A stretch of 10,293 nt of DNA. It comes from Baffinella frigidus (taxonomy: Eukaryota; Cryptophyceae; Cryptomonadales; Baffinellaceae). A program made the position numbers and the translations under genes. A model generated the notes under the pieces. It did no database searches. It was not told the DNA's origin and saw only the letters and a program-made list of their open reading frames with translations. The stretch lies in contig MU646346.1 in NCBI GenBank assembly GCA_026770585.1, positions 965,304-975,596 on the forward strand. Reading direction: 5' to 3'. This document shows positions 7,801-10,293 of this stretch, piece by piece (the first letter of the stretch is position 1; each line of letters starts with the position of its first letter).

Positions 7801-9276
7801 AAACCGCCGAGGCAGCCTTCAGTAATCACCCCAGCACCCCAGCCCTCTGAAGTGAAGTATTTCGTCGTAAACGACACGCCTGCTCCAATCCACACCCTAG
7901 CCTTCGGCATTCAGCACTTGCCCCACCCCTCTCAAGTGAAGTACTTCGTTCGAGGCGCTGACACTACACGTCTGCCCCAAACCACACCGAGGCTTCAGCG
8001 ATCCACGAAAGAAACCTAGAACTGCCTCAGTCGGGTTGACTGACCGTTTTCAGACCAAACGTTGACGGAGTTCTACCACCAAACAGGGGAATCTACTGCA
8101 GGTTTCCTTAATTTGAGGAGACCAGAACAACTCAGGCAGAGCTAGGAAAATTGAGCGAAACCAGTGCTGAAAAGATCGTTCAGCGACGCTAGGGCGGGGG
8201 CTGGATGTACAATTGTTCTGCGGGGGAGGAGGGGGTACAGTTGTTCTGAGTCTGGCACGCGAAGAGTTCAGGGTTCGAGGTTTAGGGTTTAGGGTTTAGG
8301 GTTTAGGGTTTAGGGCTTAGGATTTGGGGTTTAGGGTTTAGGGTTTAGGATTTAGGGTTTAGGATTTAGGGTTTAGGGTTTAGGGTTTAGGGTTTAGGTT
8401 TCAGGGTTTAGGGTTTAGGGTTTAGGGTTTAGGGTTTAGGGTTTAGGGTTTAGGGTTTACAGTTGTTCTGCGTCTGGCACGCGAAAAGGCGCTCCGTGCG
8501 CTTGTTCATTCCTTGCTGCAACCGGCGTTGAGGTTTTTAGGTCTTCAGGTTTTAGGTTTTAGGTTTAGGGTTCAAGGTTTAGGGTTTAGGGTTTATGGTT
8601 TAGGGTTGAGTGTTTAGGGTTTAGGGTTTAGGGTTCAGGGTTTAGGGTTTAGGGTTTAGGGTTTAGGGTTTGCGGGTTAGGGGTTAAGGTTTAGGGGTTA
8701 GGGTGTACGGTTCAGGGTTCAGGGTCCAGGGTTCAGGTTTCAGGGGATAGCAGGGTTCAGGGGATAGTATTGATCACAGACCACGGCGTCGGAAAGGGAA
8801 GGGCGGGTGTGAAATGCAGGTGCGTGGACAATGCTGGGTCGAAGCTGTCGAGGGGGGGACCTGGAATTTGGCTTGGAACAGATCGTTGTTGTCCGCCGCA
8901 GAAGCTGCACATTGGTGGCGCGTCAAGAGTCGCGTCAGCGGTCCGGCGGGGGGACGTTGAGGAGCAGCACCAGGCCGAGGTTGTTGCCATCCAGGGGTGT
9001 GGATCCGGACGCACTCCAGCCAGAACAGAGGGCTCTAGCTCTGGCTGGGCGCTTGAGTGCAGGCCGCTTACCGGGGGATGGAGACTGGAGCACGGCCGCG
9101 CCAGACAGGCCACCAGCGAGAAGAACGCGCAGCGCCTCCCGCCGATCCACGCCCCCCATTCGAAGCGCTGTCATCCCACCGGAGCGTCGCAGAGATCCCT
9201 GCGTTCCTGGAGGAGCGCCCGAGAGAAACGCTGCACTCGGCGACGGGTACGCGACGGAGAGTGCAAGGGTGACCAT
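988..9276 (-). CDS. Split nuclear gene for a thylakoid-lumen-targeted DUF1499-like protein (9 exons seen, 3' end missing)
   Basis: Predicted join, transcript order: 9276-9072, 8904-8861, 8515-8461, 7147-7065, 5297-5241, 5016-4972, 4106-4053, 2106-2053, 1094-988. This gives 234 codons plus two bases. All introns are GT-AG and all phases agree. Residues 1-about 44 look like a plastid leader. Residues 45-62 (RREALRVLLAGGLSGAAV) are a twin-arginine thylakoid signal, followed by an ASA processing site (69-71). The mature part carries landmarks I associate with DUF1499 (PF07386): NNCVS (100-104), FGAPWDF, AWASLKKAV (130-138), YLRA, DDVEFLL, YRSAAR, SDGGF and IRERLGW. DUF1499 has no established biochemical function; a lumenal site is inferred from the presequence. 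Introns run from 167 to about 1950 bp and are full of repeats. No stop-containing final exon is recognised. Family assignment is from remembered motifs, so a profile search is needed. The gene could be live or recently dead, but the exons on this path contain no stop or frameshift. Confidence 0.75.
1081..1178. repeat. 49-bp tandem duplication spanning the exon 9 acceptor
   Basis: Copies at 1081-1129 and 1130-1178 share TCCGARATCGCAA and TGCCCCCAAAAG. On the minus strand the upstream copy repeats the start of exon 9 (CTTGCGATCTCGGAC), but its acceptor AG is lost (GGGGGCAACTT). Confidence 0.8.
1160..1222. repeat. GACTTCACAAGT short repeats and inverted copies
   Basis: Repeated GACTTCACAAGT with reverse copies (ACTTGTG, AAGTCAAC). 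From 1223 to 1555 nothing further is recognised: no coding frame with support and no strong repeat. Confidence 0.6.
1560..1603 (-). repeat. Copy of the exon 8 donor-side intron start
   Basis: On minus this reads CTGGAGCGTGAGTGAGAG then ATGACCTCTCTCGTAAATCG, matching the sequence just after exon 8 (GTGTGTGAGATGACCTCTCT, then ATCGTAAATCG). Confidence 0.65.
1724..1964. repeat. 36-bp direct repeats flanking the dispersed element
   Basis: 1724-1759 and 1929-1964 share AATTGGCCT, then CTAAAAAGAGGAATTGA with few changes. The GAGGAATTGAC core also occurs at 5702 and 5961. Confidence 0.75.
1823..1929. repeat. Dispersed ~107-bp element, copy 1
   Basis: Runs from CCCTACGGTAGG to CCCTTCGTAGCCCTCTG. It aligns end to end with 10088-10193. 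The ends carry short inverted CTACG motifs; no ORF. It looks like a small non-autonomous element or structured repeat and sits in intron 8. Confidence 0.75.
2053..2106 (-). CDS. Exon 8: ICTYRSAARKNVFVYPYQ
   Basis: 54 bases, residues 182-199, acceptor CCTCTCGGCAG, donor CAG|GTGTGTGAG (near consensus), phase 0-0. 'YRSAAR' corresponds to the RSAS(R) motif that follows DDVEFLL in DUF1499. Three copies of its acceptor boundary sit upstream in intron 7 (2275-2295, 2473-2490, 2780-2791) and a copy of its donor side sits at 1560-1603. Confidence 0.75.
2375..2406. repeat. Palindrome, 11-bp arms
   Basis: TGACCTTGGCT / AGCCAAGGTCA around the loop AGCCCGGGCC. Confidence 0.85.
2618..2777. mobile_element. 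Foldback MITE-like element, 160 bp
   Basis: Arms 2618-2649 and 2746-2777 (32 bp, two mismatches) end in CCTTG. An inner perfect hairpin CTTCAGCTCCC-GAT-GGGAGCTGAAG lies at 2708-2732. No transposase ORF. Confidence 0.7.
3172..3975. repeat. Degenerate TTTAGGG-like region with embedded exon 7 copies
   Basis: Variants of GGGTTTAGGG/GGGATTAGGG alternate with modules of exon 7. G-rich on plus, hence C-rich in the minus-gene transcript. Confidence 0.85.
3373..4007 (-). pseudogene. Five partial copies of the exon 7 3' end
   Basis: Copies at 3981-4007, 3871-3897, 3687-3711, 3523-3549 and 3373-3399, plus a remnant near 3283-3290. Four read EFLLVPSEK (one with Val to Ala). Variable sites are GAG/GAA, TTG/CTC, GTA/GTC, CCC/CCA/CCT, TCT/TCC and GAG/GAA, almost all synonymous. 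The 3687 copy has lost two bases. Copies at 3373 and 3687 also keep the DDV codons upstream. Confidence 0.75.
4053..4106 (-). CDS. Exon 7: VPKDGVDDVEFLLVPSEK
   Basis: 54 bases, residues 164-181, with the strongest acceptor in the window (TCTCTCCTTTCAG). Phase 0-0. 'DDVEFLL' is the most recognisable DUF1499 core motif. The donor is AAG|GTTATC; reading through would add VIHCYLKLT. This copy is chosen over the five downstream because only it has the full 5' part and a real acceptor. Confidence 0.75.
4121..4342. repeat. TTAACG/AAGTAGTTAAG foldback tandem repeat
   Basis: The left half is built of ACTTAACT units, the right half of about 22-bp units CCTAGACGTTAAGTAGTTAAG. The halves are complementary, so the block can fold on itself. 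It lies immediately upstream of the exon 7 acceptor. Confidence 0.8.
4395..4434. repeat. G-rich homopurine tract
   Basis: GGCGGGAGGA followed by a run of about 13 G, then GCGAGGGGGGG. A low-complexity, possible quadruplex sequence. Confidence 0.7.
4452..4900 (-). pseudogene. Eight partial copies of the exon 6 3' end in C-rich telomere-like DNA
   Basis: Each has the plus-strand core ACCTTGCTGGT (minus: ACCAGCAAGGT), at about 4452, 4518, 4584, 4624, 4666, 4697, 4719 and 4882. On minus they read (I/T)GTSK, DTSK, ASK or NSK followed by V/A/M, matching the ATGTSK|V end of exon 6. Three share TCTGTACT(A/C)AG-like sequence just before. Telomere-like units here are C-rich on plus, opposite to the other introns of this gene. 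Confidence 0.65.
4972..5016 (-). CDS. Exon 6: VDDVKHYLRATGTSK micro-exon
   Basis: 45 bases, residues 149-163, acceptor CAAGTCAG, donor AAG|GTGCTT (non-standard +3/+4). Phase 0-0. 'YLRA' is a DUF1499 landmark between the AW..L helix and the DDVEFLL strand. Eight partial copies of its 3' end follow in intron 6 (4452-4900). Confidence 0.65.
5027..5234. repeat. Telomere-like array in intron 5
   Basis: Degenerate at both sides; six perfect TTTAGGG units at 5121-5162. It starts a few bases after the exon 5 donor. Confidence 0.9.
5241..5297 (-). CDS. Exon 5: AWASLKKAVAADSSLTLDE
   Basis: 57 bases, residues 130-148, acceptor AACAG, donor GTGGAC followed at once by AAACCCTAAACCC. Phase 0 at both ends. 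'AWxxLKxAV' fits the DUF1499 helix after the Pro-Trp segment. A second, 3'-diverged copy lies at 5537-5569 with a better acceptor (TTGATTTGCAG). Confidence 0.7.
5340..5442 (-). pseudogene. Decayed copy of exon 1 (presequence)
   Basis: About 103 bp matching 9129-9231 closely. It reads AFLSGAPPGSQASLRRSGG, then VLAL and a stop (CGA to TGA), with an extra base in the following G run. It lies between the two exon 5 copies, flanked by TTTGA-rich sequence (5312-5330 and 5455-5489). Confidence 0.8.
5537..5569 (-). pseudogene. Partial copy of exon 5
   Basis: Reads AWASLTLAVAA, then diverges into telomere-like sequence. Acceptor TTGATTTGCAG is intact, so it could be spliced in as a dead-end exon. Confidence 0.7.
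5647..5753. repeat. Two hairpins between CACGCCAGAG inverted copies
   Basis: AGTCAAAAACCGC (5647-5659) pairs with 5668-5680. TCTGGCGTG (5735-5743) pairs with CACGCCAGA (5745-5753). CACGCCAGAG at 5619-5628 is also inverted relative to 5734-5743. Confidence 0.85.
5859..6008. mobile_element. 150-bp MITE with ~64-bp arms and nested hairpins
   Basis: Terminal TTATCTCAGAAAA / TTACCTCAGAAAA repeats; arms 5859-5926 and 5941-6008 differ at only about seven sites. Each arm holds its own hairpin (AAAACGGATT-TTAG-AATCCGTTTT at 5868-5891). GTAT flanks both ends (5855-5858 and 6009-6012), a likely target duplication. No ORF. Confidence 0.85.
6038..6189. repeat. Foldback with central palindrome
   Basis: CCACCAACCCTCAC (6038-6051) pairs with 6176-6189. 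Inner GGCAAATCG-type arms also pair, and the centre is a perfect CGCCGGA-T-TCCGGCG (6103-6117). Confidence 0.8.
6220..6390 (+). CDS. Small Arg/Lys-rich ORF (fragment, function unknown)
   Basis: The last ~55 codons of an open frame ending at TGA 6388-6390 are extremely basic, with stretches such as QKRRRNSTFNSRKKARKNPY and KRPAYKRRAA. No suitable nearby ATG; TTTATCACAG at 6211-6220 could be an acceptor. Such composition is seen in nucleic-acid-binding tails, including N-termini of small ssDNA-virus capsids and ribosomal or histone-like proteins. It lies in intron 4 of the minus gene, beside a foldback. It may be chance in a GC-rich repeat. Confidence 0.3.
   Translation, partial: GTSFAQKRRRNSTFNSRKKARKNPYTRKRPAYKRRAATSTRSFNKPRVQARFRGVG
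6473..6604. mobile_element. 132-bp AT-rich MITE-like foldback
   Basis: Arms of about 58 bp, ends CTCCATAGAAGTATT / CTCCACAAAAGTATT, core TTAATTGCTTTTGG and ACTACACGATTTG-like matches. AT-rich against GC-rich surroundings. No clear target duplication. Confidence 0.8.
6685..6784. repeat. Hairpin with 24-bp perfect arms plus a third arm copy
   Basis: TATCGGGTTTCAAAAATGCC starts both 6685 and 6762. The reverse arm is 6726-6749. A single arm can therefore pair with either partner. Confidence 0.85.
6782..6847. repeat. Exact 33-bp tandem duplication
   Basis: Units 6782-6814 and 6815-6847 are identical (GTGCGAATTGTATGACC...CCCTACG). Followed by GTTACATGCCGTTACC, echoing the hairpin loop at 6710-6720. 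Confidence 0.9.
6937..7031. repeat. Telomere-like array in intron 4
   Basis: About 13 TTTAGGG units with minor variants, beginning some 33 bp after the exon 4 donor in transcript order. Confidence 0.9.
7065..7147 (-). CDS. Exon 4: CVSVSASKNPTQFGAPWDF region
   Basis: Acceptor CTCTTCTCTGCAG with a clear pyrimidine tract; residues 102-129, ending TPVTNDPEK|GTGCCT in phase 0. The 'NPTQFGAPWDF' stretch matches my recollection of the N-terminal half of DUF1499, where a Pro-Trp follows the NNC(I/V)S motif. The 5' part of this exon recurs in the satellite at 7150-8000; the copy at 7655-7701 reads VSVSASKKPTQFGAPG with mostly third-position changes. Confidence 0.7.
7150..8000. repeat. Satellite of ~90-110-bp units carrying the exon 4 acceptor boundary
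   Basis: Core units include ACGCCTGCGCCCAACCACCG and AGCCAGCCTTCAGCAAAGGC. Boundaries near 7217, 7351, 7701, 7795, 7881 and 7970 copy the junction (A/G)CAG|GCGT.TCGGTGTC that starts exon 4. Copies at 7323-7351 and 7655-7701 extend into VSVSASK(N/K). Unit spacing is irregular and a MITE interrupts one unit. Confidence 0.8.
7430..7636. mobile_element. 207-bp MITE, perfect 69-bp terminal inverted repeats
   Basis: Arms 7430-7498 and 7568-7636 match with no mismatch; a 69-bp AT-rich centre lies between. Ends are TA-GAGCCAATC / GATTGGCTC-TA, consistent with a TA target duplication (Tc1/mariner-like or PIF-like non-autonomous element). No transposase. Perfect arms suggest a recent insertion. Confidence 0.9.
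8015..8146. repeat. Imperfect inverted repeat
   Basis: CCTAGAACTGCCTCAG (8015-8030) against 8131-8146, three mismatches in 16. The remainder of 8000-8200 shows no coding or repeat signal I recognise. Confidence 0.5.
8237..8263 (-). pseudogene. Copy of the exon 3 3' end
   Basis: 27 bp identical to 8459-8485 except one base; on minus it reads LFACQTQNN with ACT for ACG. A shorter third copy (CAGAACAATTGTAC) is at about 8208-8221. The pair bounds the telomeric array. Confidence 0.8.
8268..8459. repeat. Telomere-like TTTAGGG array in intron 3
   Basis: More than 20 TTTAGGG units with few variants, starting directly at the exon 3 donor. Confidence 0.95.
8461..8515 (-). CDS. Exon 3: QGMNKRTERLFACQTQNN
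   Basis: Acceptor GGTTGCAG, 55 bases, residues 84-101 plus one base (T). The donor is GTAAAC and runs straight into CCCTAAACCC repeats. The leftover T joins GC of exon 4 to make Cys, giving NNC, the Cys I expect at this place in DUF1499 proteins. The 3' 27 bases are duplicated beyond the telomeric array (8237-8263) with one synonymous change. Confidence 0.65.
8530..8767. repeat. Telomere-like array in intron 2
   Basis: TTTAGGG units degenerating to GGGTTCAGGG and CAGGGGATAG toward 8767. Confidence 0.9.
8861..8904 (-). CDS. Exon 2: Tat cleavage site and start of mature protein
   Basis: Acceptor GTGCAG; 44 bases; residues 69-83. The codon split across intron 1 becomes Ala, giving A-S-A followed by ADNNDLFQAKFQ, so splicing creates the expected A-x-A site right after the Tat region. 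The donor CAG|GTCCCC is weak, but it is the only GT before the in-frame stop that leaves phase 0, as exon 3 requires. Intron 1 is 8905-9071 (167 bp). Confidence 0.6.
9072..9276 (-). CDS. Exon 1: plastid presequence plus Tat signal
   Basis: Residues 1-68. The start at 9276 is preferred because it puts a short hydrophobic stretch (MVTLALSVAY) at the N-terminus; an in-frame ATG at 9312 would add 12 polar residues. The junction 'PSAAFLSG' with Phe after Ala-Ala, a Ser/Arg-rich stretch and 'TALRM' resemble bipartite presequences of complex-plastid algae. Then comes DRREALRVLLAGGLSGAA, a typical twin-arginine lumen-targeting signal. The exon ends at a good donor (G|GTAAGC) in phase 1. A decayed copy of this exon lies at 5340-5442. 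Confidence 0.75.
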
Positions 9277-9386
9277 GAGAGTCTTTGAGGGGCGGGAGGT
9301 ATCCTGCCGCATCCTGCCAGCCAGAGCCCGGAAATTGTCGGGGCTCCCCGCAGAGTACCGATTTGGCTGTTTCCATCCAGGCGCTC
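9277..9386. promoter_or_regulatory. Head-to-head intergenic region, probable bidirectional promoter
   Basis: Only 110 bp separate the two predicted starts. No TATA box is visible. There is a short direct repeat (TCCTGCCGCATCCTGCC, 9302-9318) and a small palindrome CGGGGCTCCCCG (9339-9350). The 5' UTRs must be very short or the real starts lie elsewhere. Confidence 0.4.
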
Positions 9387-9977
9387 ATGGTGCCATCCGG
9401 CGTTCCTCTTGCCTGGGTCCAGCCAGGACTGCTCCTCGCACAGCGCCATGCGCCTGCGCTCCAGCTAGCGCCCCCGAGACTGCCGAGGAGTGCTCGTGGC
9501 ACGCAGTGTAGCGGCCTGAGGCGTCGAGGTGGAGCTCGCGGGCTGGTGGGGCAGGAGGCCGGTGATCCGGGTTCGCTTCCGAAAAGGGGGACGTGGGGAA
9601 AGCAGCTGGCGGCAATGGCGATATCGGGGGCGCTTCTCGGGCCCATTCTCGACGGGTACCACTCTGCCTTCGGGGTGCTCAGATACACGGTAACCTCAAT
9701 CACCATCCAGGGCTGCTTGCCACGGCGATGGACGGCTTGGAGGACGCCTCGGCCAACTTCCGGCATATTCTTGACACATTGTGGCCACGCTCTTTCGTCG
9801 CACACGACTTGCCACTCTCTTCTCCCGATCAGAGGACACCAGCTCGCCGCCCCGCACTCTCACCCCGCCCGGCCGGCAGGTCCCACACGACGTGTTCCTC
9901 GGCCCCCTCTTCGTCTGCCAGTCAGACTTCTGGGTCCCGCCCATGTTCGCGCTCGCCGCGGTCATCCTCGGCGCCGC
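9387..9977 (+). CDS. Two-exon start of a membrane protein gene, tentatively INSIG-like (3' incomplete)
   Basis: Exon 1 is 9387-9689 (101 codons) and exon 2 is 9880-9977 (32 codons plus two bases), with intron 9690-9879 (GTAACC...CCGGCAG), phase 0. The end of exon 1 reads ISGALLGPILDGYHSAFGV, a Gly-rich membrane-like helix. Exon 2 reads VPHDVFLGPLFVCQ and then SDFWVPPMFALAAVILGA, a second membrane segment led by WVPP. The WVPP plus small-residue helix recalls INSIG (PF07281), but this is recognition by eye only; an uncharacterised algal membrane protein is equally possible. The first ~60 residues (Pro/Arg/Leu-rich) may be an organelle leader, and the start at 9387 is uncertain because CCATCCAG just upstream could be an acceptor. 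The last exon base is followed by GTAAACCCC, so the gene continues through a telomere-like intron past the window. Confidence 0.55.
9880..9977 (+). CDS. Exon 2 of the plus-strand gene (WVPP membrane segment)
   Basis: Preceded by a pyrimidine-rich acceptor (CCCGGCCGGCAG). It encodes SDFWVPPMFALAAVILGA. If not spliced at 9978 it would stop two codons later (GCG TAA), so a short protein cannot be excluded. Confidence 0.5.
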
Positions 9978-9983
9978 GTAAAC

Positions 9984-10014
9984 CCCGAAACCCTAACCCC
10001 CAACCCCCAAACAG
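9984..10014. repeat. Short C-rich telomere-like stretch at the donor of the plus gene
   Basis: CCCGAAACCCTAACCCCCAA follows GTAAAC of the predicted donor. From 10015 to 10087 nothing is recognised. Confidence 0.75.
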
Positions 10015-10087
10015 TCCGCTGTGTTGCAGTCCGCTGTGCAAATGGATTTCTTGAATAACCCGAAATTGGATAATCCGTACTAGTAGC

Positions 10088-10193
10088 CCCTACGGTAGGT
10101 AATACCGTAGGGACATATGAGGGTTCCTTCGGTTAAGGTATCGGAAAGTCGGCCCGAAATGGGCCGAAAATCCCTTCGTAGCCCGCTGGGTGG
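10088..10193. repeat. Dispersed ~107-bp element, copy 2
   Basis: CCCTACGGTAGGTAATACCG to CCCTTCGTAGCCCGCTGGG. Here two internal hairpins are intact: CCCTACGGT/ACCGTAGGG and CGGCCC/GGGCCG. Confidence 0.75.
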
Positions 10194-10194
10194 C

Positions 10195-10293
10195 CCCTAA
10201 ACCCTAAACCCTAAACCCTAAACCCTAAACCCTAAACCCTAAACCCTAAACCCTAAACCCTAAACCCTAAACCCTAAACCCCAAACCCTAAAC
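10195..10293. repeat. CCCTAAA array at the right edge
   Basis: About 14 units, one CCCCAAA variant. C-rich strand on plus, so it points inward and is an interstitial or intronic array, not a chromosome end. Confidence 0.95.

Noticed and set aside
7573-7910. Repeated peptide containing GAFAEGWLGGWAQAF on minus
   Set aside because: The frame changes between units and stops occur; better explained as satellite intron sequence leading to the exon 4 acceptor.
8831-9511. Open frame of 226 codons on plus
   Set aside because: Antisense shadow of exons 1 and 2, where the minus frame has a clear presequence and good splice sites.
9068-9805. Open frame of 245 codons on minus
   Set aside because: Low-complexity GC-rich frame that overlaps exon 1 in another phase and the plus gene; none of it matches a recognisable protein pattern.
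1-10293. A complete minichromosome with telomeres at both ends
   Set aside because: The edge arrays point inward (G-rich at left, C-rich at right), the left one is a TTGAGGG variant, and similar arrays lie inside introns.

Overview
This is nuclear DNA of a eukaryote, most likely a photosynthetic alga. The window is packed with plant/alga-type telomere-like heptamers (TTTAGGG and variants), has no bacterial gene layout, and carries GT-AG introns. The best gene encodes a plastid-type targeting leader that is followed, once spliced, by a thylakoid (Tat) signal. The 'SAAFL' junction and 'TALRM' motif in that leader would suit an alga with a complex (secondary) plastid. The lineage cannot be fixed from the sequence alone.

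Main result: almost the whole window, read on the minus strand, is one dispersed gene. Nine short exons between 9276 and 988 join in frame into about 234 residues that read as a tripartite presequence plus a DUF1499-type domain (Pfam family of unknown function). Domain landmarks, in order, are NNCVS..PW, AWASLKKAV, YLRA, DDVEFLL, YRSAAR and SDGGF...GIRERLGW. Every junction keeps the reading phase, and one splice rebuilds an Ala-Ser-Ala processing site directly after the Tat signal. A last exon is not found and probably lies beyond the left edge.

The introns are unusual. They are filled with telomere-like arrays, foldback (MITE-like) elements and many partial copies of the ends of the neighbouring exons: exon 7 3' end (five or six copies), exon 6 3' end (eight), exon 4 5' end (about six, forming a satellite), exon 9 3' end (two), exon 3 3' end (two), exon 8 5' boundary (three), plus decayed copies of exons 1 and 5.

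Right side: a second gene starts head-to-head with the first, about 110 bp away, on the plus strand (exons 9387-9689 and 9880-9977). It encodes a membrane protein fragment with a 'DFWVPPMFALAAVILG' segment, tentatively INSIG-like. It then enters an intron that begins GTAAACCCC and again consists of CCCTAAA-type repeats running off the right edge.

Layout, left to right: (TTGAGGG)14 array; exon 9 copies with a 17-bp tandem repeat and hairpins (240-800); exon 9 (988-1094); intron 8 with a dispersed 107-bp element; exon 8 (2053-2106); repeat mosaic; degenerate TTTAGGG region with exon 7 copies (3170-4050); exon 7; TTAACG/AAGTAG foldback repeat; exon 6 copies; exon 6; telomeric array; exon 5 and decayed exon 1/5 copies; hairpin and MITE cluster (5640-6850) with a small Arg/Lys-rich ORF; telomeric array; exon 4 and its satellite, interrupted by a 207-bp MITE; telomeric arrays around exon 3; exons 2 and 1; shared promoter; plus-strand gene; CCCTAAA array. 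All calls come from reading the sequence; no searches or RNA data were available.
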